Origin: Cyrtodaria siliqua
Lineage: Eukaryota; Mollusca; Bivalvia; Adapedonta; Hiatellidae
NCBI GenBank assembly: GCA_037043455.1
Contig: JAWPHD010011508.1
Coordinates: 1-64,000 of the forward strand
DNA length: 64,000 nucleotides
Direction: 5' to 3'
Shown: positions 1 through 11,917 of the stretch, piece after piece
Position numbering within the stretch: the first letter of the stretch is position 1
Layout: every line of letters starts with the position of its first letter
The notes under the pieces: model-generated
Databases searched by the model: none
What the model was told of the DNA's origin: nothing
Seen by the model: only the letters and a program-made list of their open reading frames with translations
Position numbers and translations under genes: made by a program

Positions 1-97
1 TCTAAGTACTATTTATATTAATCTAACAATGTCACACATGAAATGCGCTATTCTTTGAAAATTTTAAGTTTTACAATACCGTTGTTTAACAGGTTCT

Positions 98-1400
98 CTA
101 TGAATTTCGACATACATGATATATAATAACTCTAAATTGCACGGAGCGTGTTAAATAAAAACACCAACATAATTGTTCTTGGGAGTTTCCACACATAATA
201 CTTTTTCTTTTTTCAAATCCTTTAAATACATATGTGGCTAAGTTTCGTAATTGTTGCTTATTTTCTGACTGAAATAATTCTATAGTTTTGAACATGTTGC
301 TGTTTTCCGAAAAGTACTTTTTAAACAATGTAGATTGTTGTATAATGTGCATTCAAATAAAAAATGAAATTCATCTCCAATTGGCATTTTCTGTTATCTC
401 TTGGTATTTTTATTGTTTTTTTCCAACGACCCGTTCCAATATGTAGCCTATGAGATGAGACTCTTAATTGGATTAATGCCGTTCGAAATTTTTTAATATT
501 GACTATATCCAAATATGGTTGAAACTTGAAAATTGAAATCACGTTGTAAAATGTCGCTCTAGTTGAGTGATTTAAGCGGCTATCCCAGTTTTTGTATAAA
601 CGTATCCCGCAAACGTTGTTTTACTATTAACAAAAACGACATTATATCTTCTACCCCTTGTGGTACTCATACATTATAAAAACCTAAATTTACCAATATA
701 TTTTTAACCAAAGATGCCCAGTTTGTTTTATTTGGCAGTGTTTCAATATCATTAAGCATCATAGAGTATGCGTTAACAATGTATTTTTGTGCATTGCTGT
801 TTACTATTTTTAACCAATATTTGATTGTTATATGTAATCGCTGAGTATGATAATTTATTCGTCCTAATTCACCATATATAAAATCATTCTCTGTAGACGT
901 TTTCACTCGTAACAATAATTTGCAATTTGTTATAATATTAGCAAATTTATAAAGGTATCTGTTTAGTTTAAAAATAGCTTTTTGAGCCTGTTCAGAAAGG
1001 GGTTTCTGTGCTTCACAAAATGAGCCACCTGTAGTAAATACTATTCCTAAATACGAACATGTATTAACAATATCTATTCTATTATTATTCAAAGTAAACG
1101 AAATATTTCTTGGCAATATACCCCCTTTCCTAAACACAATAACCTTTGTTTTTTCGGTATTTACTTTTAACGTCCACCTATTGCAGTAATTACTAAATGT
1201 ATTTAATCCTAATTGCAAATCTTCCGGTGATGAGGAAAATTTAACAATGTCATCCGCACACAGAAGTAACATTAATTTAAGCATCCCAATATCTACCCCT
1301 TTGCTTCCTTTTAAAAATAGTTCATCTTCTAAATCGTTTAGATACATAGAAAAGACTGTTAAGTAAGTATAAAGGTGTATCTCCTTCACCATGTTTACCT
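98..1400 (-). pseudogene. Non-LTR retrotransposon ORF2 3' part, decayed
   Basis: Minus-strand remnant of a LINE-type reverse transcriptase. The longest open piece (667-1392) holds the catalytic-box region, reading CADDIV where an active enzyme has [FY]ADD, followed by the thumb-side stretch with SYLGIVFTTGG. Below 667 the protein continues in other frames to the C-terminal basic/cysteine region (LRVSSHRLHIGTGRW, 321-542) and on to about 98, so there are several frameshifts and stops. It belongs to the same family as the nested element at 25085-29868: both share GMLKL, ADDIV, GIVFTTGGSF and the LRVSSHRL block. The 5' end is truncated near 1400. The 3' end may lie left of the window. Not functional as it stands. 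Confidence 0.85.
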
Positions 1401-1458
1401 TAGCACATTATGCATTACGTTACGAAGTAGGAACATGAGACAATTTGATACAGGAACT

Positions 1459-2032
1459 ATTGTTTGCGGAGCTTGTTTCAGCCAAAGGGTTTTTGGTCTT
1501 TTAAGATAAAATTAATCTACTACCTATATAACTTGTATGGCAGTGTAACAGACATTTTTAGTGGTAAATAAAAATATCTTACTTTTCAAAATCAATTGAG
1601 AATTAAAAAATTCATGCGCGATATTTGTTTTTGATGGGGCATTTTCAATGCAAAATTCTGCTGCATGAAAAATTTGAAAAAATGTTGTTTTTTTAGAAAT
1701 TTTATCCAAAAATGGTTTTAAATGGTTGGTTTTTGTAAATTATTGACACCCTGAAAGTTTTATAGCAAAATATGAAAACTAACTGAAGTTATTTGAAATT
1801 TCTTAATTTTCTGCTGTTCCACCAACAAGGAATTTACATATGAAAAGCCCCATAAAAATTCATTTTGGCTGTAAAATATTTATTCTTTAACCGATCTTCA
1901 AAATTAAATTAGTTTTATTTACCACTAAAAATGCCAGTTCTAATGATATATAACTGATGTGCGTATTATGTAAATGGCTCAAGTTACTGCAGAAAAACCT
2001 TTGGCCGAAACAAGCGCCCCAAACAATAGGGG
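1459..2032. mobile_element. Inverted-repeat (MITE-like) element, ~574 bp
   Basis: Two nested pairs of inverted repeats lie at matching positions. The outer pair is at 1462-1500 and 1993-2030 (left end has TTGTTTGCGGAGCTTGTTTC, right end its diverged complement). The inner pair is at 1556-1574 and 1914-1932 (TTTTTAGTGGTAAATAAAA and its exact complement). The centre is AT-rich without coding potential. This fits a non-autonomous DNA transposon with long imperfect termini. I could not fix the target duplication. Confidence 0.6.
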
Positions 2033-2721
2033 ACATCTGTTCGGCTACAAAGACATTCTGGCATTGAAGAAATACAAATATGAAACATCCTCATTTTAGT
2101 TTCGTTAAAATTTATCTTTGAATGAAAGAATAAATGTATACTGTGGCCGTGGAGGTACACAATGTCCAAAAGGCTACTCCTACGAAATATCTCGAAATTG
2201 ACGCATGCGCTGAATTTTGCAGTAAGTATGAAATTGCGCATTAATGGGTAATACCCTGCGACAACCACTCATACGTGTTATAAATTATCGTATATTATTT
2301 GAGCGGTTACGTTTAGTACGTGATGATGAAGTAATTTTGGAAGTTAGAGGTTGATCTCGAGCACGTTTTGCTGAACCATGTTTCGAAGAGCTGTTTTAAC
2401 CTATTATTTATATAAAGTATTAGCACTGATATAACTTTTTATCACATAACGTCCCTTGTTAGCAGTGTCGAACACCCATTTAATATTATATTGTATGACA
2501 CACGTGTAATACAACCTGGAACGACTTTGACTGGTTGAGATAAACCTGTAACACTACGCAAGTTTATTAACTGAAACTATTAATTCACAAAGATCTGAGT
2601 CATAAACTTATTATTTGTGACAGCTTATAAAAATAATGCACGTTATACAAAACATTATTGTTGGCTTGTTAAAAAGTTGGCGTAAACTGCTATTTTGTAA
2701 AGAGGTAGAACACGAACTCTT
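2033..2721. other. Unassigned AT-rich DNA
   Basis: No convincing ORF, RNA gene or repeat was seen here. The short ORF at 1984-2268 on the minus strand looks like chance. Confidence 0.5.
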
Positions 2722-3185
2722 TTAGGTTGCAGAAAACTAAATACTTTCCCATAGACCTCCTGTTGCACCTGTCAGCTAATATCTCAAGAATTATACACCA
2801 GATTTTCTTTAAATTACCTTATTTCATAGATATTTCCATCACAAAGCCTTTGAAAGTGCGAAAAAGACAACTTTTCCAGCTCAACATCTCTGCACATGTC
2901 TGTGTTTACAAACACTATTTAATCCACACTGAATATTGACATGCAATTTCAATGGGTGTTAAATTTTCAAAAACATTAAAAAATATTTTTTTATTTAATT
3001 TAATGATCCTAGCTGATGGGGATTATTTTACCTATAGTTTATCCTTCCTGAAAATGAATATTGAATATTTCAAAGTTATATCTGCTGACCTCTGTGAACT
3101 CTGTTAACTTTCACTTCTGTACTGAATCGTACACAACAAAAGGCGGGGCTTCAGCCAGGCTATATTTAGCTGTACGCAACCTATA
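2722..3185 (+). mobile_element. TIR element, left copy (right end missing)
   Basis: Begins TTA|GGTTGCAGAAAAC at 2722/2725. Bases 2725-2960 are matched, inverted and at high identity, by 19765-19990, which ends CTGCAACC|TTA. Bases 2938-3185 are also repeated in direct orientation at 19589-19750, where about 85 internal bases are missing. So this is the left terminus plus interior of a short repeat whose other half is seen only at the right copy. The 3-bp TTA flank would suit a PIF/Harbinger-type target duplication. That class assignment is inference, since no transposase is present. Confidence 0.65.
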
Positions 3186-4413
3186 GAGAGACATTCAGAC
3201 CTGACAGAAGGTATTTTTTCTGGCTACATTTTTTGATACATTTAATCTGAGAAAAATTAAACCATTCTTTTTTAGAAAAAAATCCTTTTCGACAAAATAT
3301 GAGGGCTTAAAATAGCTTCGGCTAAGGCAAAATTCCTTCGTTTTTTACGCGTAAATCCAGAATATTCAAAATGCCATATATCGACAACCGTTCCAATCTT
3401 TTGCTTCAAATAAAGTGATTTTAAATTGATTTCATCAACAACATGTGATGTTTAACCAGTTGAAGCTATCTTGAAAATAATATCTACTCAAAAATGATAT
3501 TTGTGATTTTCAGGGGTCAAAATAGCAGATTTTACCATAAAAATGCTACTGTTTATGTATGTATTTAAAATCTGCCTTCAAATGAATTAATTAACATTAT
3601 TCAGCAGTTTCTGTATGTGAAACCATCAAGAAAATGCAACTTTTCAGTTTAAAAATGACAAAAAAAAAATTCTGAGACTATCCTCCCCAATTCCATTTTT
3701 AGGGCCATGCAATGTTTTACAATATGCTCATTACACAAAATTGACTGTAAATGTACTATTTATTGTATTTGTTTTATAAGATATTGTTTGTAGCATCTTT
3801 ACAGGTCATTTCCATGCAACCATGCAGCCAATAAGCACTGTTTAAAGTACAGATCCATGAAAATTCATTAAAATGAAGGGGGTGGGGTAAATAAAAACTT
3901 TTAAAAAGCAAAGAAAAGGTCATATTTTTTGCCAACTGAATAATTTAATTTGTAAAATGTATTAAACCGCATAAAATATTTGCATATCGACACTAACCGT
4001 ATAGAAGCGTCGAACTCAATGTCAGAGTTTACCTCAACATCATTTTCAAAACAGACATAAGCGGCTTTTTGACATCTTTTCGGAAAGATGTAGATTGTCG
4101 CTTACTGACATTTTTGCCAAACAACGTATGCAAAGCCCTCAGAAATGAATAAAACTTACTAGATATACCTTTAACTGTGTCAAACATGTGCATTACAGGC
4201 CAATTGGCTAATTTTGTGTCCACAACCTTTAATAAAATAATTTAAAATACCTATTTTGCATCATAAAACTATGAAATATTTAAAAATCATGAAAAGAGTT
4301 ACAAGAAATGTCAAAATACACCACAATTTAACATTTCTCACACTTTCAAATCATTGTGTTAGAAAAAAAGTATGTCTACTTTCACTTTTACCATATGCAG
4401 AATCTAGCCTATA
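3186..4413. other. AT-rich spacer of unknown origin
   Basis: Lies between two copies of the GGTTGCAG terminus (2725 and 4414). It may be interior of a longer relative of that element. A 64-residue minus-strand ORF (4029-4223) is the only notable reading frame and I do not recognise it. Confidence 0.35.
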
Positions 4414-4470
4414 GGTTGCAGAAAACTAAATGCTTTCCCATAGACCTCCTGTTTCACCTGTCAGCTAATA
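4414..4470 (+). repeat. Third copy of the GGTTGCAG terminus
   Basis: 57 bp nearly identical to 2725-2781, in the same orientation, then diverging abruptly at 4471. It is a terminal fragment only. Its left flank is ATA rather than TTA. Confidence 0.7.
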
Positions 4471-4479
4471 ATATATTGA

Positions 4480-4715
4480 TAATCTGAGGCTTGCCGACCA
4501 AAATCAAAAATTCATCAAAAAACCATAAAATCATCAAAAAAACATAAAATCATCAAAATTGTAGAATTGACCATAACATGGTCAATATCTGTCAAAAAAA
4601 AATCACAAAAAAAGCATCAAAAACATCAAATCATCAAAATTGTGAACTAAAATCACCAAAATTCTGAACCGAAACCCCATAACATGGTCAATATCTGTCA
4701 AAAAAACATAACCTA
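4480..4715 (+). repeat. A-rich degenerate tandem repeats
   Basis: Repeated CATCAAAA-type words plus two copies of CATAACATGGTCAATATCTG about 105 bp apart (near 4573 and 4680). Non-coding, next to the left end of the viral element. Confidence 0.6.
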
Positions 4716-4716
4716 C

Positions 4717-5181
4717 CTATCCATGGACTGGCTTCACCCACCAGGTTGACAAAATACATAGCCCACCTACCCATGGCTCAAACATATATATATTTCTAGA
4801 CCAAAATATATATGGCTTGGCTTCGCCCACCATAGCTTCACCATGGTCCCCCACCATAGCTTCACCATGGTCCCCCACACAAAGACTAACGATGCTCAAC
4901 GTATCGTCTTACCAGCATGCCGGTGGCTTGGCTTCGCCCGCCATGGCTTCGCCATGGTCGCCCGCCAGCGTTTTTATCGTGGTCCCACACATATAACGCC
5001 TAGAATGCAGCGAGGCTTTTGGCCCACCGGTCATTTCGCTATACCTACAGCCCATTGGAGCACAGGGAATTGAAGCGGTCACCCGTCATCTCACTATAAC
5101 TACAATATGTATTTTTGAGGTTTTGAACCATTATTTTTTTTGAAAAAAATGCATTAAAGAAAATATATATATAAAGAAATA
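4717..5181 (+). promoter_or_regulatory. Left terminal/regulatory region of the viral element
   Basis: GC-richer than its surroundings. It contains three variants of a palindromic word, GCTTCRCCATGGTC (near 4848, 4864 and 4947). Bases 4961-4983 (CCCGCCAGCGTTTTTATCGT and three more) are repeated inverted at 19347-19368 with one mismatch and one gap, the best candidate for surviving viral terminal repeats. Boxes CCCACCGGTCATTTCGCTAT (5022) and CACCCGTCATCTCACTATAA (5078) precede an AT-rich leader ending AAAGAAATAATG at the polymerase start. A matching box and leader precede the gene at 19035, so this is probably a shared promoter type. Confidence 0.5.
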
Positions 5182-8100
5182 ATGACGACTGTTTTAGAAA
5201 AATTAATACACCTGTTTGAAACAGGTGTAATAGATAGTCAAACACTATCGGTTGGTATAAATGCATTAAAAGAAGTTCCAAAGGAAACTTCAAAAGAGGT
5301 TATTCAACCAGTTGAGTCCAAAGTGTTGGAAAGTGTAAGACGTGTAAAACCAATCCCAGCTCCAAGAGTTAAATCAAGAATTCCAATCCCGGAACGAAGA
5401 GTTAAACCAATCCCAGCTCCAAGAGTTAAACCAATCCCAGCTCCAAGAGTTAAACCAATCCCAGAACCAAGAGTTAAACCAATCCCGGAACCAAGAGTTA
5501 AACCAATCCCAGCTCCAAAAATGAGTACGGAAAACGTGAACTACATTTTACAATTACACCGGGAAGGAAGAATTAATGATGATCAGCTTAGAACGGGGCT
5601 AGATGTTCTTCCAAAGGAAACTCCAGAGGTTAAATCTCAAACATTAGAAAATTTACATAAGAGACGACGACGACGACCTAACCAAAAACAACGTAAACGA
5701 GAAAAGCAAAAAAATGATAAACAAGATAAGAAATATGCTAAATTACGAGAAAATGTTATAAATGAATTGAAAGAGCTTAATGATAAAAATTTAAAAAAGC
5801 TTAATGATGGAAAATCTAAATCAGAATTAAAACTGGTTGACAAACCAAAATGTGGTTATTTCAAAGCATACGTGATGTCTGTTGAGCAATACAAAGACCC
5901 TCAAAAACTATTACATGATAAGAAACCCATTATTACAGAACAAATCAGCGAAGAGCTGACAAAGATGAATGGATTAAAGTTTCAATTAGGTCTCACTATA
6001 GAGCTCTTCAAAGATAATGGTGCTACCAAAAACTACATCACAACACCATTATTCAGCAACCAATATGCAATTTTAAACTCTGAAAAAATAAATGAGTTTT
6101 ACGATGAAGCATCCGCAAACATACCACAGAGACTGGAAAGATTTACAAAGACAGCATCAGGATTGGAAATTGACCACTGTGTTAATCTTTACTTAAATAT
6201 TGCAAAGTACGAGCCGTTAAAAGGTTCTTCATATATTCCTTTGCCTAAAGCAGTAGCTGATAAGAAAGCGATTATCAATGTAAAAAATAATGATGATCAA
6301 TGTCTGTTCCATGCAATAAATTCTGCTTTAAATACAGCCGCAGATCACACCGACAGGTTGTCAAAATACCCTAGTATAGAGTTCTTAAAGAAAAAGGGCA
6401 TTGACTTTCCTACACCAATTTCTCAAATTTCCAAAGTAGAAAAACAAAACAATCTTGCTATTAATGTTTACGGATACACCACATCAGAGAACAGTAAAAA
6501 AGTAAATGTTTTCCCGTATAAAATATCAGAACAACCAAAAGATATTGAGCGAATTAATCTGTTTTTAATATCTGAAGAAGTTGAGGTTGAAGAAGAATCA
6601 GAGAATGATCCAAATAATAAAGAAGGAATCATAGATGACAAACCAACAACAAAAATAACAAAATATCACTATTGTTGGATTAAAAATCTGAATAGACTAC
6701 TCTCTCACCAAAACAAACATAAAGGTCAAACTTACTTCTGTGATCGTTGCCTTCACGGCTTTTCTGGAAAAGGGCTACTTACCAAACACAGAGAAGACTG
6801 TGAAGGTATCAACAAAAATTCTTGCAAAATAGAAATGCCGCAAGAAGGCCACATACAATTTAAAAATCATCAAAATCAGATGCATGTGCCTTATGCAATA
6901 TATATATTTGAGAGTACAATCCAGCCGCAATCGACTAAATTTGGAAAAAAATCTGAAATTCTAAATGTACACGAAGCTTGCGGGTTTGGATACCAGGTTG
7001 TCAGATATGATGGCAAAGCTAAAGAACCTGTTATTTACAGAGGTGAAGATGTTGTTGAAAAGTTTTTAAATCACTTAGAATGTGAGAAGAAGAGCATTAA
7101 TAACAGATTTAATCACCCAAAACCCTTAATTATGACGCGGCAAAATGAGAAAGATCATAAAAAAGCAACACACTGTTGGATATGTGAAGATGTAATAGAT
7201 AATGAATGCAAAAACGGCAAAGTAAGAGACCACTGTCATTTTACAGGAGCATACAGAGGCGCAGCACATAAAGACTGTAACCTGAAACTGAAAATAAAAC
7301 CAGGTAAAACAACCATCCCTGTTGTATTTCATAACCTCAAAGGATATGATAGCCATCTCATCATGCAAAAAATACACAAAATGACAGGTAGTATTACATG
7401 CATCCCAAACAACGCTGAAAAGTATATTTCATTTAGTGTTGGACAACTTAGATTCTTGGATAGCTTTTAGTTTATGGCATCTTCCTTAGAAAGGCTGGTT
7501 GATGCAACAGACAAATCTGATTTCAAACTCACCAAAAAAACGTTTGCAGATAAAACTGATCTACTTTTACGAAAAGTGGTTTATCCATACGAATAAATGG
7601 ACAGTGTGGAAAGATTTGAGGAAACGCAATTACCACCTACAGAAAAGTTTTACAGTAGTCTCTCAGATGAAAGTGTAAGTCCCGAAGATTACGAGCATGC
7701 TCAAAAAATATGGAAAGAGTTTAACTGTAAAACTCTTGGAGACTATCATGATTTATATCTAAAAACGGATGTAACTTTGTTGGCTGATGTATTTCAAACG
7801 TTCAGAAAAACATGCATGAAGGCATATAAACTCGATCCCTTACATTACTACACAGCACCTGGATTATCTTGGGATGCTTTACTTAAACATTCTAAAATAG
7901 ATTTAGAACTTTTGACGGACATTGACCAGCACTTGTTTGTAGAAATAGGTATGCGTGGTGGAATTAGTATGGTATCAAAACGATACGCCAAAGCAAACAA
8001 TCCACACGTAGCTGATTATAACCCTAACGAGGAAAACAACTTTTTAATGTATTATGATGCAAATAATCTTTATGGGTGGTCAATGAGTCAGCCACTTCCA

Positions 8101-9294
8101 TACTCTGGCTTTAACTGGGTGGAAACAGAAACGTTGCCAAAGTCAAAAGAAGGAAAAGGATATTTTCTAGAAGTGGATTTGGAATATCCAAAAGAACTCC
8201 ATGCATCTCACAATGATTATCCACTTGCACCGGAAACATTAGCAGTGAAATAAGTATGGTTATCTGAATACCAGACAGATATGTTAGAAAATAACGTTAT
8301 GACAGAACAACTAGTCCCCAATCTTATGGACAAAGAAAAATACGTGTTACATTACAAAAATTTAGAGTTGTATTTATCATTAGGCATGAAATTAACAAAA
8401 ATCCACAGAGTATTAGAATTCAATGAAAAACCATGGATGGCATCATACATAAACCTAAACACAGAACTTAGGAAAAAAGCTAAATCAACCTTTGAAAAAG
8501 ATTTTTACAAACTTATGAACAACTCTGTGTTTGGCAAAACAATGGAAAATATACGCAAGCGAACTGATATAAAACTAGTCAAAACTGACGGCTCTGAAAA
8601 TGAAAAGATAAGAAGAATAATAGCTAAACCCAACTTTAACAGGCGGATAACATTTTCAGATGAATTGTCGGCATTACATGTAAACAAAACGAAATTAACA
8701 TTAAACAAACCAACTTATGTTGGGATGGCAGTCTTAGATTTATCAAAGTACATGATGTATGACTGGTACTATAATACCCTGAAGAAAAGGTACGGAGATG
8801 GCTGTACTTTATTATACACAGACACTGACAGCCTACTGGTAGACATCAAAACGGAAGACGCATATAAAGACATGGTTGAAATGAAAGATGAGTATGATCT
8901 AAGTGATTATCCTCCAAATCACCCAATGCACGATGATACAAACAAAAAAGTATTAGGTAAAATGAAAGATGAATGTGTTGGTGTTCCTATAGTTGAGTAT
9001 ATTGGATTAAGACCCAAGCTATATTCTATTTTGAGAGCGGATGAGCAGATTATTAAGAAAGCAAAGGGAGTAAAAAAATATGTAATCCAAAAACATATCA
9101 ACTTTGAGAAGTACAAGGATGCATTGTTTAAGAAGAAAAAATACATCCATGAAATGAATATGATACGATCGAAAAAGCATCAAATATATGGCATAACAGT
9201 AAACAAAGTAACACTGTCAACATTTTACACCAAAAGATACATTCGAGAAGATGGAATTACAACTGATGCATATGGGTTTTATCAAAACTTATGA
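5182..9294 (+). pseudogene. polB: Protein-primed-type family B DNA polymerase, three in-frame stops
   Basis: One continuous frame of 1,370 codons interrupted by TAG (7468), TAA (7594) and TAA (8251), with no frameshift. The N-terminus has a PIPAPR-type octapeptide repeat (codons 55-112). A C2H2-like finger lies at 519-541. The ExoI position reads IFE (575-577), lacking the usual first aspartate. A CxxC...DHCH...HxxCN module (665-700) resembles HNH/endonuclease VII. ExoII is HNLKGYDSH (717-725) and ExoIII is near TDVTLLAD (862-869). Polymerase motif A is YDANNLYG (958-965), motif B is KLMNNSVFGK (1110-1119), motif C is DTDS (1214-1217) and KLY is at 1279-1281. All polymerase catalytic motifs survive. 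It replicates the linear genome in active relatives. The 3' end overlaps the convergent integrase by 13 bp. Confidence 0.93.
5341..5520 (+). repeat. 24-bp coding tandem repeat in polymerase N-terminus
   Basis: Six to seven units of GTTAAACCAATCCCAGCTCC plus four bases, encoding VKPIPAPR or VKPIPEPR. Two related ~30-residue segments (codons ~9-38 and ~119-148, each with a GxI..LxxGxxxLPKE-like pattern) flank it. The layout suggests internal duplication around a flexible proline/basic linker. Confidence 0.9.
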
Positions 9295-10193
9295 ATTTTG
9301 GTATCAGCAGGAACAATAAGTAATTCTTCTTTGACAAATCCTCTTTGAGGCGCTGGTGCTTTTAAATAATAAACTCTTATACCTTGCGTCACCATATAAC
9401 TATCAATCTTGTGAATATCTACACTCCACATTGGATCAGTTGCTCTACGTCTTCCACCTTCTTGTTCCCCGGGTTGATATAAATATCTTACACTGGCATT
9501 CATACAGATAGGATCACCTTTAAATAGTTTTGTTTCAACAGGAGGGGGCTTTTTTATCTCCGCATTTATGGCTTTAACAACTTCTGGTAATCTCTTTACC
9601 CACTCTCTGTTGCGTTTTTGCGAATCCATTTCCTTAGCATACTGATAACCAAACAATCTTTCAGCTAAGGTTCTGTTAAATCTTTCCACTTTAGCTTGAT
9701 CTCTGTGTATCTCTGTTCTGCCCCGTCTGATATTTACATTGTGTTTGACCATCAACTGCGATACTGCACCCATGAATTCTCTGCCTGGATCCACTTGTAA
9801 TAAATTTGGATATTTTAGATGCCGACTGTATATATTTTCAAATGCTTTGGCAACTTCTTTGCTATCCTTGGAAGTCAGCGGCTCTGCTTCTTTGTATCTA
9901 CTCGCAATATCAACCACAGTTAACGCATATTTATATGTCTTGCGGCCACGGCCAAAGCCAAAAGTGTCATGCGGCAGAAATAACAAATCAGCTTGATGCA
10001 CTCCATTCTTAACGGAAACATCAAACCTGGGTCTAATTATTTTCTTTGGTGCGGGTAAATAAATCTGCAACACAGCTTGTTTCTTTAAAAATTCTAAGGC
10101 CTGTTTCTTGCTGACACCAGCCTCTTTTGCTAATTTTTTAACTGCTGTGTAACCTCTCCAAAATCCTTGTGGACTGTAATAAATCTTTTACAT
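9282..10193 (-). pseudogene. int: Retroviral-type DDE integrase, stop at codon 2
   Basis: rve-fold integrase that inserts the element into host DNA in active relatives. Numbering from the codon at 10073, the catalytic residues are D29 (HQADLLF), D95 (LLQVDPGREF) and E130 (AKVERFNR), a DD(34)E spacing. A basic chromo-like C-terminal part follows (YYLKAPAPQRGFVKEELL). The frame extends upstream in phase to an ATG at 10193 that is followed at once by TAA (10190-10188), so the natural start seems inactivated. The intervening 38 codons read as a helical N-terminal domain (GYTAVKKLAKEAGVSKKQAL). A GTG at 10073 opens the longest uninterrupted frame. The stop codon overlaps the polymerase 3' end. Confidence 0.92.
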
Positions 10194-10251
10194 TTTAAAA
10201 TGGGTTAAGAAAATAAATATACTATATAAAACTATTTTTTATAGTTTTAAA

Positions 10252-10670
10252 CTATGAACTCAATTTGTACGCTACAAATCGAGTTGCAGCCATGCCCACC
10301 ACAATAAACGTAATTTCTCTATTCTGTTGATCCGGAGATGGTGTATAAAAATCACTCAACTTGGGCTCCGCTTCCAAAAGTAAATGTTTGCCAGTTATGT
10401 AATGATACTGTTTCATAGCTTGGTCCACATCATCAAAAGTCTGCCCTGCATGATGCTCTTTTTGCAGTTGCTTGTTAATAAAATCTAATCTCTCTGTTCT
10501 TTTTTTATTCCACGCCGCTTGTGCTGCTTCCAATTGTTCTACGGCTTTGCATGCCTTTGTCTTTCCTCATCTGAATGACTTCCCATTTTTGAAAAGAAAT
10601 AATTTGAACAGCTAAATGCTAATGCGTTTGTTAATGCGCCACCGATCATCATTGCTACTGCGCTTGCCAT
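10252..10670 (-). pseudogene. Small membrane-associated viral protein, frameshifted
   Basis: Begins at the ATG at 10670 with a hydrophobic N-terminus (VAMMIGGALTNALAF), then a charged stretch ending ..DEERQRH. The frame shifts near 10550 into KAVEQLEAAQAAWNKKR and runs to 10252. The middle is strongly helical/coiled-coil, and the C-terminus has a second hydrophobic segment (FIVVGMAATRFVAYKL). Reconstructed length would be about 138 residues. First of a series of small minus-strand genes downstream of the capsid block. Function unknown. A membrane or virion-scaffold role is only a guess. Confidence 0.65.
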
Positions 10671-10691
10671 TTTTTTATATATTTTTTAAAA

Positions 10692-10928
10692 TTATTTCAT
10701 AATATTCGCAGGAATAATACCTTGCTTAATCAACATATCCCTCGTAGCCATTGCTAACATTATATCCACAGACAGCATCATAACATCTGCCATATTTAAA
10801 TCCACTTTAGGGGCTGGTCTTTTTAGTACTTTTCTGCCAATCTCAGAATATCCAATAGTTAAAAGTGTTTCCACTCCAGCGTGATACATCATATTTACAA
10901 TTTGTTTTACGTCAATACTTGCTGACAT
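10692..10928 (-). CDS. Small hypothetical viral protein, 78 aa
   Basis: Start chosen at the ATG at 10928 (MSASIDVKQ). The open frame extends upstream only through A/T-rich leader. The protein is helix-rich with a Met-rich hydrophobic middle (NMADVMMLSVDIMLAMATRD) that could be a membrane or packing helix. It sits 22 bp upstream of the neighbouring small gene in the same orientation, so probably part of one late transcription unit. I do not recognise the family. Confidence 0.6.
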   Translation of the reverse strand: MSASIDVKQIVNMMYHAGVETLLTIGYSEIGRKVLKRPAPKVDLNMADVMMLSVDIMLAMATRDMLIKQGIIPANIMK

Positions 10929-10953
10929 TTTTTTAATATGAAAAAAAAAAAAA

Positions 10954-11316
10954 TTAAAAATCAAACGGGTCTTTTGGTGTAACATGAACAGGTTGCACAG
11001 CTACAGGTGGTGCTACCGATTTCTTGTTATAAATATACAAACCCAAACCAGCAAAGCCTACTAATAAAATCGGTGGAATATAATTTTTGTATACATTTAT
11101 TTTGATTTTTTCTGGTTCCTCTTCAACTCTTGATACTTTTGTTATCTGTCCTACATCTTGTGCATCCTGTGCATCTTGAAGCAAACGCTTTGCCTTCCTT
11201 GCTGCTGCTCCTTTTTTCCCAGCTTTTACTCGTTTTGGATTTTGTTGTTTAACAGATTGTGTATCAACTTCACTATCTTGGTTCTCCACTTGATTCTTCA
11301 TTTTTATTATCGACAT
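10954..11316 (-). CDS. Basic single-pass membrane protein, 120 aa
   Basis: ATG at 11316. The N-terminal ~60 residues are lysine/arginine-rich (KRVKAGKKGAAARKAKR). One clear transmembrane helix follows near residues 79-96 (IPPILLVGFAGLGLYIY), then a short proline-rich tail. A positively charged N-terminus with a membrane anchor would suit a DNA-associated or virion-membrane protein, but this is inference. Open and apparently intact. Two bases separate it from the next gene upstream. Confidence 0.65.
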   Translation of the reverse strand: MSIIKMKNQVENQDSEVDTQSVKQQNPKRVKAGKKGAAARKAKRLLQDAQDAQDVGQITKVSRVEEEPEKIKINVYKNYIPPILLVGFAGLGLYIYNKKSVAPPVAVQPVHVTPKDPFDF

Positions 11317-11318
11317 TT

Positions 11319-11889
11319 TTATTTTTTATTAAAATCAATATTTCGAACAGTTGTCAGCATTGCTGTAAATGGCTCTAAGTACATTCCATACTTGTAATAC
11401 AACTCACAACACGCACTTGTTAAAGCATGTTTAATAAATGGGTCTTCCTCCAAATCTTCTGTCAGTTTTGGTGGATTGGTTATATTAAAATATTTTGATA
11501 CTCCCATCACATACAACTTAATAAAATAATTGCCTAAAGTCTTGGCCATGCTTGACCCAAGTCTTGCTTCATATCTACAGTAAAATATTTATTAATTTCA
11601 TCTGGGGGCATGCTATCTATAGTCTTGAGTTGTATGTCTTTACCCAAATATTGACGACTACCGCCGCCAGCCACTATGGCTGATAATCTTTCTTTTTTTG
11701 TTTCTTGTTGATTTGATTCATCTGTGAAACGTTCGTGGAATCTTCCAGCATGATACCTTGTAATAGTTCTTCCGCATTCATTTTTATAGTAGTCATTTTA
11801 TTTTTTATTTTGAAATAAACATAAAATACGAAACAACATGCTGCGATATTCACCACACAACTAGTAATGGTTAGTATTGTTAATAGCAT
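11319..11889 (-). pseudogene. Small viral gene broken by two frameshifts
   Basis: Three consecutive frame pieces read as one protein. The first (11674-11889) has a hydrophobic N-terminus (LLTILTITSCVVNIAACC) and then EELLQGIML and a lysine-rich run. Near 11705 an A-run is one base short, and the protein continues as ERLSAIVAGGGSRQYLG. A second shift near 11553 leads into MAKTLGNYFIKLY, ending at 11319 (ELYYKYGMYLEPFTAML). An internal ATG at 11796 may be the true start. In that case the hydrophobic leader is upstream sequence. Function unknown. Confidence 0.6.
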
Positions 11890-11917
11890 TGTTATTAACA
11901 ATGCTATTTTGTTTTAT

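Noticed and set aside
4029..4223. 64-codon minus-strand ORF between repeat copies
   Set aside because: Not recognised; length is compatible with chance. Kept only as a remark in the spacer entry.
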